A DNA stretch of 57,186 nucleotides. It comes from a virus. The stretch spans positions 1-57,186 of the IMG/VR virus record IMGVR_UViG_3300012201_000004; one strand, 5' to 3'. Under the pieces are notes generated by a model. The model worked only from the letters and a program-made list of their open reading frames with translations. It had not been told where the DNA came from and ran no database searches. Positions 6,953 to 14,786 of the stretch are shown in pieces; the first letter of the stretch is position 1, and each line of letters opens with the position of its first letter. The translations under genes were made by a program, and so were the position numbers.

Positions 6953-8532
6953 AGAACGACACAAAAGCGGCCATCTTCGCCGCGCTCACCATCATCGGTG
7001 GCGTCGCGGTTGCCATGCTCAGCTTTTTCTACGGACGCTACATTCTCTACGGGCTTGGTGTGATCCTTGCCATTCTGCTAGTCAAGCTCGTAGTAGTGCC
7101 AATGCATGACATCCGCGCACAGACGGCGCTCCAACGGGCGGAGGCCAAGAAGATACGCGCTGAGGCCAAACGAATACACAGAGAGACGCGCATTTTGAGC
7201 GAGTTGCATGATCAGAATATGGAGAGCTTTCCATCAGTCTTCTTCCACAAGCCTGATACGAATGGCAATTTTGCGCTCCCGATCGGTCGTGATGGCCGTC
7301 TCGTTACGCACCTCTTGCCTGGGAATACGGCGACTGGCAATGGTGGCATCCCACCGAAGATGGTGCTGGACTATCTCCAACAGCAGAATACGGTGGAGGG
7401 GGAAATCTGGGAAGAAGACGAAGAAGAGGAGCAGCAGCAGATTGCCCGCCCGAAGATCCTGCTGTCTCAGCAGATTGAGCAGGGTCTCACATCCTGGGGG
7501 GAAGAGGAAAGTGTCTTTGGCTACCCGATCGATACCTATGAGCCGTTCTGTGTACCGCTCTTCAAGAAAGAGGGCAATTTCATCGATAGCCTGATGGTCA
7601 TTGGTATGCAGGGACAAGGGAAAAGCACAATAGGAACCTACTTTGCCGGGTTGACGGTCAATCATGGCGGTCACTTGCTCCTGATTGATCCTGACGCGCA
7701 AGAGGATCAGAGTTTGAGCAATCGCCTGGGTCCGCTCAAATCGTTCTTACTCATGGAGGTTGCCGATACTCCTGAGAAAGCGGAGCGCCTTTTGAGGTTG
7801 GCAGAAGACGAGATCGATACGCCGTCAGACTTTCCTCTGTTGCTCTTGGTCGATGAGTTCTCCATGATCATGCGGCACAAGCAACTCAAAGGCAAGTGGC
7901 AAGAAGTCGCTGATATGGTGGCAAATACCGTTGAGAACTATGCGACTCGCGGAAGAAAGCGTCGTCGTCGCGCTATCGTGTTTGGGCAAATTAGCAATGC
8001 CACACGGACAGGTGGAACGGAGCTGCGTGATAGTTGCGCCTATATCATTTTCAATACGCCACTGAGGAAAGCGGCGCTGGTCCTGCAAGACGCCAGCGAC
8101 GAGGACATAGAGACGTTAGCTCCTTCATTAACACCAGGAATGGCGATTGTCTCACCTGCGAAGAGTAGCGATACGTACATCATGCAGTTCACCTTCCCCG
8201 ATGATCAGGGATTGCAGATCATTGCAGAAGTACGTAGTGAGAGCGATGAACTTGAGGGTTCAAGTCACGTTCAAGATACGTTCACTGATGGGCTTAGTAC
8301 CGACACGGTTCACGAACGTTCAGAACTGTTGAACGTTGATGAACTGGCTCTACAGGCCGACGTTCGCAAAGTGCGCAATCTCTATGGGAAACAGAACCAG
8401 GACGAAATAATCTATATGCTGTGGGGTGCTCGTAAGGGTGGCACGAAACGGTATCAAGAAGCACGTACGCGCTATCAAGCTATAGCGATGTTTATTGAGA
8501 CGGGACAATGGCCGGATGTGAGGCAGGCATAG
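6949..8532 (+). CDS. FtsK/HerA-type membrane ATPase, 527 aa
   Basis: Two N-terminal transmembrane segments (about residues 10-55) are followed by a basic coiled linker and a RecA-like ATPase domain. Walker A is GMQGQGKST (Lys225) and Walker B is LLLVDEF (Asp302-Glu303). A GRKRRRRAI segment and an arginine-rich loop fit a DNA-pumping ring. The C-terminal 70 residues resemble a small winged helix. Such proteins move double-stranded DNA in conjugation or segregation. This one is shorter than FtsK and is not the phage terminase, which lies at 17202. A phage-plasmid or transfer module is the likeliest context. Confidence 0.75.
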   Translation: MKNDTKAAIFAALTIIGGVAVAMLSFFYGRYILYGLGVILAILLVKLVVVPMHDIRAQTALQRAEAKKIRAEAKRIHRETRILSELHDQNMESFPSVFFHKPDTNGNFALPIGRDGRLVTHLLPGNTATGNGGIPPKMVLDYLQQQNTVEGEIWEEDEEEEQQQIARPKILLSQQIEQGLTSWGEEESVFGYPIDTYEPFCVPLFKKEGNFIDSLMVIGMQGQGKSTIGTYFAGLTVNHGGHLLLIDPDAQEDQSLSNRLGPLKSFLLMEVADTPEKAERLLRLAEDEIDTPSDFPLLLLVDEFSMIMRHKQLKGKWQEVADMVANTVENYATRGRKRRRRAIVFGQISNATRTGGTELRDSCAYIIFNTPLRKAALVLQDASDEDIETLAPSLTPGMAIVSPAKSSDTYIMQFTFPDDQGLQIIAEVRSESDELEGSSHVQDTFTDGLSTDTVHERSELLNVDELALQADVRKVRNLYGKQNQDEIIYMLWGARKGGTKRYQEARTRYQAIAMFIETGQWPDVRQA

Positions 8533-8991
8533 ATGGAAGATTTACCGATGAAGCCGCAACCCGTGCCGCAGACCCAAACGCATGCTCCTCAGAAGCAGCG
8601 CGTCCCTAAGCATCTCGAGCGGTATGAGCGGCAATTCGGCGTGACACACGTTCCTCAACTGAGCACCGCGAAACGGCGGCTCAATCAGCAGGGACAGCCG
8701 CGCACAGGTGAGGGCCAATACGCCAACAAACCGGAGAGCAAGTGGAGGCAGGCCATGAGCGGGCAGCAACCCATAGCGCCTACATCTCTGAAACGGCAAA
8801 AGACGCCCGCTCGTCCTGGGACAACACGGCAACCGTTACTGCGCCTTGCTGCAAAGAAGCGAGCAAGACCGCTCCCGTCAATGGAGGCGATGATGGACAG
8901 GCCATTGCATCACAAGGTGGGATATGTGGTCAGGCGATGGTTCAGGCGCAAGAAGCAACATTTGAGAGCATTGTTTTCACTGAGAGGGTAA
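8533..8991 (+). CDS. Basic hypothetical protein, 152 aa
   Basis: Very rich in Lys, Arg, Gln and Pro and probably largely disordered, with a basic C-terminal helix (VRRWFRRKKQ). Its start abuts the FtsK-like stop. It could be a nucleic-acid-binding partner of the ATPase; no family recognised. Confidence 0.5.
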   Translation: MEDLPMKPQPVPQTQTHAPQKQRVPKHLERYERQFGVTHVPQLSTAKRRLNQQGQPRTGEGQYANKPESKWRQAMSGQQPIAPTSLKRQKTPARPGTTRQPLLRLAAKKRARPLPSMEAMMDRPLHHKVGYVVRRWFRRKKQHLRALFSLRG

Positions 8992-9009
8992 CGAGAGAGA
9001 GGAAAACGT

Positions 9010-10155
9010 ATGTCGTCAGAATTAATCAATCAGTATGTCAATCATTATCAAGGTGAGAAGTACCCAGGTCTGCCACGCTTGGATTACATGCGTCGGTATC
9101 TAGACGGGCTGGTGTCGATCCTAGAGGGGTATCTCATGACCTTCTCGACGATCCTCATCACCATAGGTATAAGCTTCTCAATGTATGATTTCTTAAGCGG
9201 TGGGACTGCTCTCAACGATCCGAACGTTTTCAAAGTTTGGGCGATTGTTCAGACGGTTGCCATAGATGCGCAATTCGTGAATATGTGGTACCGCCTGAAA
9301 GTCTCATTACGTGAGGAGAAACGTTGGCAGGCAGGAGGGTATCTGGTGTTGGGTGTCACGCTGGCATTTGTGACGTTCGGAGCCTCTGTTATTCCCGCGC
9401 TACAGAAGTCGTTAGGACTCAATTTCGACGCGGCAATTTTGCAGGCTGGACTCAACCCAACCGCAATGATTTGGGCACGTTCTTTTGTCGCTATTCTGCT
9501 AGCTATTATTGGAGCATTCCAGCGTACCGTGATCGTGTTCGATAAGTCCGGTCAGATTAAAAATACCGAACAGAAATCGAACACTGCAACACCCGTGAAG
9601 ACTAGCGTAAAACAGCCTGGGTTTTTTGCCAGAAAGTACACCCAAATCACGGCGCTTCTCGCAAAGAAATCGAACAGGTCACAAGATCCTAATGAGGTCG
9701 TAACCGATGGCGGTGAACCCGCTCTGCAAGTGCAACTAGTAGAGGTACAACCGGAAGTAAAAACGGAACCGCTCACATCTGCTAGCAAAGAGACTAAGCA
9801 GCAGAAACCGGAAGCAACGCCGGTAGTCGGGAGCATCATAACACCACCACAAAGAGAGGAGCCGATAACCGACCCTGAGCTAGACACTGCGAACGTGACG
9901 ACCTTCCCCGTGAGTGGGAGCACAAAGGGGCCAAAAACTACCGTCAAACTGAGTGATATTCCGGTAGCTATCGACATCAACAGCCGCCGTAAACCGCTCA
10001 CCACTTCGGAAGCAATGACGATCCTGGGAGTGTCTGAAAAGACGGTACGGGAGTGGAAGAAGTCAGGGAAGTTAGTAGCATCTGCCGACGGTAAAATGAT
10101 TACCGCCTCTTCCGTACGTAGGATGATAGAGAGCAGGCAGGAAAGAGTGTCATGA
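9010..10155 (+). CDS. Four-helix membrane protein with C-terminal HTH, 381 aa
   Basis: Four hydrophobic segments lie at about residues 36-60, 75-92, 113-133 and 155-175. A disordered Lys/Thr/Glu-rich linker (180-320) follows, then a 50-residue excisionase/MerR-type helix-turn-helix (LTTSEAMTILGVSEKTVREW). A membrane-tethered DNA-binding protein would suit anchoring of DNA or signal-dependent regulation. AGAGAGG precedes the start. It lies in the same strand and cluster as the FtsK-like ATPase. Confidence 0.65.
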   Translation: MSSELINQYVNHYQGEKYPGLPRLDYMRRYLDGLVSILEGYLMTFSTILITIGISFSMYDFLSGGTALNDPNVFKVWAIVQTVAIDAQFVNMWYRLKVSLREEKRWQAGGYLVLGVTLAFVTFGASVIPALQKSLGLNFDAAILQAGLNPTAMIWARSFVAILLAIIGAFQRTVIVFDKSGQIKNTEQKSNTATPVKTSVKQPGFFARKYTQITALLAKKSNRSQDPNEVVTDGGEPALQVQLVEVQPEVKTEPLTSASKETKQQKPEATPVVGSIITPPQREEPITDPELDTANVTTFPVSGSTKGPKTTVKLSDIPVAIDINSRRKPLTTSEAMTILGVSEKTVREWKKSGKLVASADGKMITASSVRRMIESRQERVS

Positions 10156-10478
10156 AAAAAGCTGAATTGGAAGAGCAGCTTGAACAGCAGCGCGCGGTTA
10201 TCATAAAACAGCGCCAACAGATCGACGCGCTTTCGAACCGCTGGCAAGCAGAGCAAGAGCACTGGCAACACGTCTGCGACGAACACAATGCGATACTGCA
10301 CATGCTTGATGATCTCTTTTCGTTCAAGGTCGGTGCAACGGAGTTCGACGGTGATACGCCGCTGTGGGATATCACCGACCGCACAACCGGAGAGCGTCTG
10401 GTCTCGCAGCAACGGGATAGTGCAGAGGCGTATAGGCTAGCGATCTCGAAGAGGGTCAGCTACCCTCCCATAGAATGA
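10152..10478 (+). CDS. Coiled-coil protein, 108 aa
   Basis: Residues 1-50 are a Glu/Gln-rich coiled coil (KAELEEQLEQQ). The C-terminal half is a small mixed domain. It overlaps the membrane-HTH gene by four bases and is probably its partner. Function unknown. Confidence 0.55.
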   Translation: MKKAELEEQLEQQRAVIIKQRQQIDALSNRWQAEQEHWQHVCDEHNAILHMLDDLFSFKVGATEFDGDTPLWDITDRTTGERLVSQQRDSAEAYRLAISKRVSYPPIE

Positions 10479-10908
10479 GAGGGCTTGTATCTCTTCTCAC
10501 TCTTGCCAGTGGATCAGAGAAGGATACATTAATCAGAAGCGAACTCCTGACCGTTGGGCCGGCTGACATCAGGGAGCTACCCTTGCCGTCCGTAGACGGG
10601 GCGACCCATACACCAGGCGAAGCGCAAGCTCTCGACGCCAGAACCGTTACCAATCCTTATAGCGAGGTGTACATGAGCCACAGTGGAGTGACCAGAGGCC
10701 CTCCGCGAGCGGAGCGCACGTTGTCCATCACTGTCGCTTCCTACTTATTCTTCTCAACGTGGGGAAAAGCGGAAGGAGAGCATCTGCGGATGCCCTTTCA
10801 TTCCTCCCCTGCTTTGAAAGCAGGGGTCCCCAGAAAGGAAACATCTATGGAAGCGAAACCGTAGTGCGTCAATTGAGCAACACAATACAAACGAGAAAGG
10901 GAAAGATC
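10479..10908 (+). mobile_element. Noncoding block ending in IS605-type hairpin
   Basis: The frame 10475-10864 has no usual ribosome site and reads as low-complexity sequence. The hairpin CCCCTGCTT/AAGCAGGGG at 10806-10826 sits in the same context (CATTCCTCCCC ... AGAAAGG or TGAAAGG) as the one at 5509-5547. I read the block as a decayed or non-autonomous IS200/IS605 element, or an orphan omega-RNA-like sequence. No protein remnant is recognised. Confidence 0.4.
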
Positions 10909-11109
10909 ATGGCGTGGCTCAGCAACAACGAGGAAGTGAGAACGATTGTCGTCCCTGACGATTGGAGTATGCCCTACGACCAGGAGAGCGGACACTTGTT
11001 CAACCCGTCCGAGGTGGAAGATCTTGTTGAGAATGGGCAGGTGCTTAATGCAGATGGCACCACTATGACGGTAGAGCAGTTTCAGCAGCAGTGCTATGGG
11101 CAAGACTAG
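10909..11109 (+). CDS. Hypothetical protein, 66 aa
   Basis: The start at 10909 follows AAAGGGA at good spacing. The acidic protein begins MAWLSNNEE; the next gene begins MAWFNRTNN, so the two may be diverged relatives. It includes a strand-rich middle (RTIVVPDDWSM) and a C-terminal helix. Function unknown. Confidence 0.55.
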   Translation: MAWLSNNEEVRTIVVPDDWSMPYDQESGHLFNPSEVEDLVENGQVLNADGTTMTVEQFQQQCYGQD

Positions 11110-11136
11110 CACACGACAGCAGAAAGGATACACATC

Positions 11137-11367
11137 ATGGCATGGTTCAACAGGACAAACAACACTGGTCCAGAGTTACCAACATTCACAGAAGAAGACG
11201 AACTTGTAGGGAAGCAGGCAACAGATAGCGAAGGGACGCCTGGTACCATCACAGCGGTGTACCTCAATCCTGATGGTACGAAATCTGTAGATCTCACGGT
11301 CAAAGGCGGCATCACAGGCCATGTCACCTATGGCGGTCTAGATTCTGAAGAGTACACATTGAAATAG
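11137..11367 (+). CDS. Small beta-rich protein, 76 aa
   Basis: An acidic, largely beta-strand protein with a repeated glycine/threonine turn pattern (GTPGTITAVYLNPDGT). AGAAAGGA precedes the start. It may be an SH3-like small barrel. Function unknown. Confidence 0.55.
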   Translation: MAWFNRTNNTGPELPTFTEEDELVGKQATDSEGTPGTITAVYLNPDGTKSVDLTVKGGITGHVTYGGLDSEEYTLK

Positions 11368-11421
11368 CCCACCATCACCTCCCTCACACGGCACTGGTTG
11401 CGATCTCGTCACCGCGCCGTC

Positions 11422-11450
11422 TTGCATCCATGACGCCTGCATGCTATAGT
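11422..11450 (+). promoter_or_regulatory. Rightward promoter TTGCAT-17-TATAGT
   Basis: TTGCAT (11422-11427), a 17-bp spacer and an extended TGC-TATAGT -10 (11445-11450). A GCTATC/GATAGC hairpin lies about 10-30 bases into the transcript (11459-11481). The unit continues through one small gene and the tRNA-like element to the terminator at 11878-11921. Confidence 0.6.
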
Positions 11451-11508
11451 TAGCGTAAGCTATCTACGGGTGTGGGATAGCGAGGGGTCTACTCAGGAAT
11501 GCAACGAC

Positions 11509-11754
11509 ATGACTCTGGGGGATGATACGAAGAAGATGTTAGCGGTGAGGTTTCCGAACTCTTGTCATCTCTTGCCTGAATTTGAAGAAGTGTGCGCAGA
11601 CATCAAGCACAACAATCGGGGAAAGTCCCACGTCGAGTTTAATGCACAAGGACTCGACATTCATGGACGGATCATTGTCAAGTTCTTTGATATCCTGAAG
11701 CGCCGCTTCTGTCATAAAGAGGACGATGGTGAGGACTGTAAACGCATCAGCTAA
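11509..11754 (+). CDS. Hypothetical protein, 81 aa
   Basis: The start at 11509 is preceded by AGGA at about 10 bases. The frame is also open to 11470 but without a ribosome site. The sequence is mixed alpha/beta with a conserved-looking DIHGRIIVKFFDILKR segment. It is followed after 3 bases by the tRNA-like element and shares its promoter and terminator. Function unknown. Confidence 0.45.
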   Translation: MTLGDDTKKMLAVRFPNSCHLLPEFEEVCADIKHNNRGKSHVEFNAQGLDIHGRIIVKFFDILKRRFCHKEDDGEDCKRIS

Positions 11755-11757
11755 CAC

Positions 11758-11824
11758 GCCTGTTTCGCGTAACGGGAGCGCGCCCCATTGAGGTGGGGAA
11801 GAACGGTTCGATTCCGTAGCAGGT
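11758..11824 (+). tRNA. tRNA-like element, aberrant anticodon arm
   Basis: All four arms can be drawn. The 7-bp acceptor is GCCTGTT/AGCAGGT. The D-stem is GCGT/GCGC with a GGG-containing loop. The anticodon stem is CCCC/GGGG. The T-arm is ACGG-TTCGATT-CCGT, with the canonical TTCGA loop. Departures are a 4-bp T-stem, TC rather than TA at 8-9, and an anticodon loop of 6 or 8 bases instead of 7. The anticodon is therefore uncertain (GAG, Leu, or TGA, Ser). CCA is not encoded. It may be a degenerate phage tRNA, a tRNA mimic or an attachment-site remnant. Confidence 0.5.
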
Positions 11825-11877
11825 ACACCTTCAACAATTGAATACTGAACTGCGTGACAGAACTGTTTAAAAGTAAC

Positions 11878-11921
11878 GACGCCTTTGACTTACGAGAGTA
11901 GGTTGAGGGCGTCTTTTGTTT
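11878..11921 (+). terminator. Rho-independent terminator
   Basis: A 16-bp stem including several G-U pairs (11878-11893 with 11898-11913) around a GAGA loop is followed by TTTTGTTT. It ends the transcript carrying the tRNA-like element. Confidence 0.85.
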
Positions 11922-11935
11922 GTTAAGGGGGAACG

Positions 11936-12166
11936 ATGCATCCAGATGATGTGAAAGACTCAGAGATACCAGTAGTTGAGCACGGGATCACCGTATTGGG
12001 GAACTCTATTGGTACCATTATCGATCATGCGCAGATCATGGCGAAAGAGATTGCACGCGGTCCTGGCGGTCGTGAGGTAGCACTCGCTATCACTAACCTG
12101 CAACAAGCGAGACATTGGGTTGCTGACGCGCTCAGAGAGATTGAGCATCCTTTACCGGAAAAGTAA
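11936..12166 (+). CDS. Hypothetical helical protein, 76 aa
   Basis: Acidic and helical, resembling the small phage proteins that carry a VALAITNLQQARHWVADALREI-type helix (sometimes called Acb2- or Tad1-region 'DUF' proteins). I cannot assign a family. AGGGGG lies just before the start. It begins right after the terminator, so it needs its own promoter, which I did not find. Confidence 0.6.
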   Translation: MHPDDVKDSEIPVVEHGITVLGNSIGTIIDHAQIMAKEIARGPGGREVALAITNLQQARHWVADALREIEHPLPEK

Positions 12167-12172
12167 GGCACC

Positions 12173-12415
12173 ATGAAAGACTACGAGAAGCGCGTGATCG
12201 TGCAGTACTTCCAGCAGTCTCACGCACTGCTCAGGGAGATACAGCATCACACGGAGGCGCATCCTGACGAGCCACTCACAGGAGAGCTGGCAGAGCGTGT
12301 ACAACGGCTCACGAGCGACTACGCGGTGTGGGTGTCCGACATGTGCGCGGTGGTCGGTCTCGACCTGGGACGTGTCGATTGGAGCAAGCCACCGTACTTG
12401 TTGCCGGTGTCGTAG
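12173..12415 (+). CDS. Hypothetical helical protein, 80 aa
   Basis: Function unknown. An all-helical, charged protein starting seven bases after the previous gene and probably co-transcribed with it. An imperfect long hairpin (12423-12471) lies behind its stop. Confidence 0.55.
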   Translation: MKDYEKRVIVQYFQQSHALLREIQHHTEAHPDEPLTGELAERVQRLTSDYAVWVSDMCAVVGLDLGRVDWSKPPYLLPVS

Positions 12416-12422
12416 TCGTTAT

Positions 12423-12471
12423 GGAGAGGGAGCAAGCGAGCAGTAGACTACCTCGTCTCGTTCCCCTCTCC
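12423..12471 (+). repeat. Imperfect long hairpin
   Basis: GGAGAGGG (12423-12430) pairs with CCCTCTCC (12464-12471) and CGAG with CTCG inside, around a loop near 12441-12451. There is no T-run, so it may stabilise or process the mRNA rather than terminate it. Confidence 0.4.
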
Positions 12472-12517
12472 TTGCTCAGGTGACGCGCGTCGGGCCTGGG
12501 TTCTCATGTGAGGCAAT

Positions 12518-12658
12518 ATGACAGCACAGTGGCCGCAATGGAGTTACAAACCGAATAGGCAGCTACCGCGACACACGGCGTTGGTGCTGGTGTTGGTCGT
12601 GCCGGTTGTGATTGCGGGCGTCGTTGCGTTGGGCGAATTGTTGAGGATATGGCCGTGA
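12518..12658 (+). CDS. Small membrane protein, 46 aa
   Basis: A short frame with GAGG before its ATG. Basic N-terminus, then one hydrophobic helix (residues about 20-40). Its TGA overlaps the GTG start of the ParB-like gene, so it opens the modification operon. Function unknown. Confidence 0.5.
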   Translation: MTAQWPQWSYKPNRQLPRHTALVLVLVVPVVIAGVVALGELLRIWP

Positions 12659-13518
12659 GTGAACAGCGAATACAGGATCTCAAAGAGAATAGAGTCATTC
12701 CTCTCGCCGCCTTATATCCTCATAATAGAAATTACAAAAGTCATCCACCTGAGCAAATACGCAAAATCAAGGCGAGTCTTGAGCGATGGGGTCAAGTTCG
12801 GAGCATTGTCATCAAAGACGATGGCAACGGCTCATATACCATCGTTGCCGGTCATGGTGTGGTAGAAGCGGCACAACAACTCAAGATGAGCGACCTGCGT
12901 GCCGATGTTTTCCCTCAATGGGTTCCTGATGAAGAAATACTCGGGTATCTTGTGGCTGATAACGAGCTCGGCAATGACGCTGTAGATGATACGGAACTTT
13001 TAGCAAGCCTCCTGCAAGAGCAACAAGATGCGGGGTACGATCTGGCATCAATGGGTAGTGATGAGGAGACGTTGCGGCAGATGTTGGAGAGCCTGGGTGA
13101 TGAGTATGTGGGGGATGGTGAAACGCAAGAGGAGGAGGAAAGTGGAAGTCTCTTATCTTTACTGGACATCACTATAGCCGATCCTCGCCATGTGGTGTCG
13201 TCTGGCGACATCTGGAAGATGGGCAAACATACTCTCGTCATTGCCCATGTCTTCAAGGACTGGCATATCTGGACGCAGTACCTCAAAGATGAGTCGTGTT
13301 TATTCCTTCCGTTTCCTGGCCCGATGGTGGCACTTTCCGATAAGGCAGAGGAGTATACCCTCGTGCTCGTCCAACCTGACGCCTATATCGGCGGGCATGT
13401 GCTAGACCGCTACGCCGATATTCACGGTGAGAAGAGTGTTAAGAAGATTGAGCATGTGCAAGTAAGTGTGTTGCGGGAGGATGAAGCAGAGGTAGAGGAG
13501 GATATGGAGAATGAGTAG
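12655..13518 (+). CDS. ParB-like protein, DpdB-type partner of DpdA, 287 aa
   Basis: The GTG at 12655 has GAGG at 8 bases; the ATG at 12649 is too close to it. Residues about 12-105 are a ParB/sulfiredoxin-like domain (VIPLAALYPHNRNYKSHPPEQIRKIKASL, then IVAGHGVVEAAQQL). After an acidic linker, residues about 180-275 resemble the start and end of an adenine/cytosine methyltransferase domain (SGDIWKMGKHTLVI; DRYADIHGEKSVKK), but I see no catalytic DPPY/NPPY motif. In bacterial dpd clusters DpdB is a ParB-like ATPase needed with DpdA to insert 7-deazaguanine bases into DNA. The four-base overlap with the DpdA-like gene supports that role here. Confidence 0.65.
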   Translation: MSEQRIQDLKENRVIPLAALYPHNRNYKSHPPEQIRKIKASLERWGQVRSIVIKDDGNGSYTIVAGHGVVEAAQQLKMSDLRADVFPQWVPDEEILGYLVADNELGNDAVDDTELLASLLQEQQDAGYDLASMGSDEETLRQMLESLGDEYVGDGETQEEEESGSLLSLLDITIADPRHVVSSGDIWKMGKHTLVIAHVFKDWHIWTQYLKDESCLFLPFPGPMVALSDKAEEYTLVLVQPDAYIGGHVLDRYADIHGEKSVKKIEHVQVSVLREDEAEVEEDMENE

Positions 13519-14449
13519 CGTCATCCGTACCGGTGGAGGCACCTTTGACCCACACGAGGAAAACGTATACTTTATCGCTTCGGGCGCTGAACAATTAGCT
13601 ATCGCTGAAGAGGTGCATCATCATCTTCTTATCGCAGTAAATGAAATTGAAAGCAGCGAGTCTTTAGCGTGTTTAGATAGATGGACGAAAGACAATAGGA
13701 AACGCATTTTCCTTGACTCTGGCGTGTTTAACTTGTCTATGTCCTATGCGCGCAACCACAATGTTTCTATGGATACCGCCTTATCTCTAGATCCTACTGA
13801 AATTGATGGCTTTGATAAACTATGGGAGCAATACGTATCACTTGTTCTCAAGTATGGCGATAAATTGTGGGGGTATATCGAGATTGACCAGGGCGGGCGT
13901 GAGAATAAGATTAAGACTCGCGCCAGGCTCGAAGCGTTGGGATTGCGTCCTACTCCCGTATATCACCCCCTTAATGATGGATGGGACTACTTTGATTACC
14001 TGGCAGAGCGATATGATCGTATTTGCTTTGGAAATATTGTTAAGGCGAATGCATCTACCCGTCAACGCCTTATCGCAACTGCTTGGGAACGGCACCGTAA
14101 ATACCCAAATTTGTGGATACACTTTCTTGGCTTAACTCCTAATCAGTGGCTCAATGCTATGCCACTGAACAGCGGAGACTCTTCATCATGGCTTCACCCT
14201 ATTCGTTGGACAGTCTATCCATCATCGTGCGATGGTCAACAATTTAGCGAGATGGGAAGAGGATATCGCTATCTACTTCAGAAGGATGGTGGTGAGACTC
14301 ATGCTGAAAACGGCTCAGCCAAGGCTATTAAACTGTGTGGCTACAAATCTCGTATGGATATGCTTACTTGGAGACGGCATATGAACGATCTGATCTCACT
14401 CGGTTTTGAGAAATATCCCGCGCCGCAATGTGAGGTGACACATGGGTAG
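13511..14449 (+). CDS. dpdA: DpdA-like DNA 7-deazaguanine transglycosylase
   Basis: A distant tRNA-guanine transglycosylase relative. It shows a DSGVF motif (Asp69), a YIEID strand ending in Asp126, PVYHPL and FGNIV strands of the barrel, and a SGDSSSW motif (Asp223) near the C-terminus, as I know from phage DpdA proteins. The enzyme swaps guanine in DNA for a 7-deazaguanine base. Its neighbours supply exactly that base (FolE, QueD, QueE), and the ParB-like gene overlaps its start. At 312 aa it fits the shorter phage forms. Which Asp is the nucleophile is inference. Confidence 0.8.
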   Translation: MSSVIRTGGGTFDPHEENVYFIASGAEQLAIAEEVHHHLLIAVNEIESSESLACLDRWTKDNRKRIFLDSGVFNLSMSYARNHNVSMDTALSLDPTEIDGFDKLWEQYVSLVLKYGDKLWGYIEIDQGGRENKIKTRARLEALGLRPTPVYHPLNDGWDYFDYLAERYDRICFGNIVKANASTRQRLIATAWERHRKYPNLWIHFLGLTPNQWLNAMPLNSGDSSSWLHPIRWTVYPSSCDGQQFSEMGRGYRYLLQKDGGETHAENGSAKAIKLCGYKSRMDMLTWRRHMNDLISLGFEKYPAPQCEVTHG

Positions 14450-14786
14450 AATGCTTGCAGTTGTGCGCTTCACGCGTGAGGGCTGGCACTCGTGGCCCGA
14501 CGCGCCAGAGTCACGCGCTTACCTTGCCTCACTGCATCGACACCTGTTTCATGTGGAGGTGCAACTAGAAGTGTTTCATGCTGAGAGGGAAGTTGAGTAT
14601 CACGATCTCCTTGATTTCTGCAAAGAGCATTTCCATGGTGGAGATAGGGGTGGAGTCTCCTGTGAGACAATGGCGAAAGGGTTAGCACAAAGAATTACCG
14701 CTCGGTTTCCAGAGCGGTGGGGGCAGGTGTCGGTATTTGAGGATAACGAGGTGGGAGCTGTTTACTCCTGGGAGGTACAGAGATAA
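14442..14786 (+). CDS. QueD/PTPS-like paralogue, 114 aa
   Basis: A small relative of 6-pyruvoyl-tetrahydropterin/6-carboxy-tetrahydropterin synthase. HRHLFHVEV (His32, His34, His37) resembles the HGHNY zinc strand. A CETMAKGLA helix occupies the place of the usual TAENIA helix, and EDNEVGA the place of the C-terminal SETP-type strand. It lacks the leading SASH motif and part of the first strand, so activity may differ. The true QueD lies 270 bp downstream. It overlaps DpdA by eight bases and is likely part of the modification pathway. Confidence 0.6.
   Translation: MGRMLAVVRFTREGWHSWPDAPESRAYLASLHRHLFHVEVQLEVFHAEREVEYHDLLDFCKEHFHGGDRGGVSCETMAKGLAQRITARFPERWGQVSVFEDNEVGAVYSWEVQR

Noticed and set aside
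10475-10864. 129-aa rightward protein
   Set aside because: No ribosome site, no domain, and it runs through an IS605-type hairpin.
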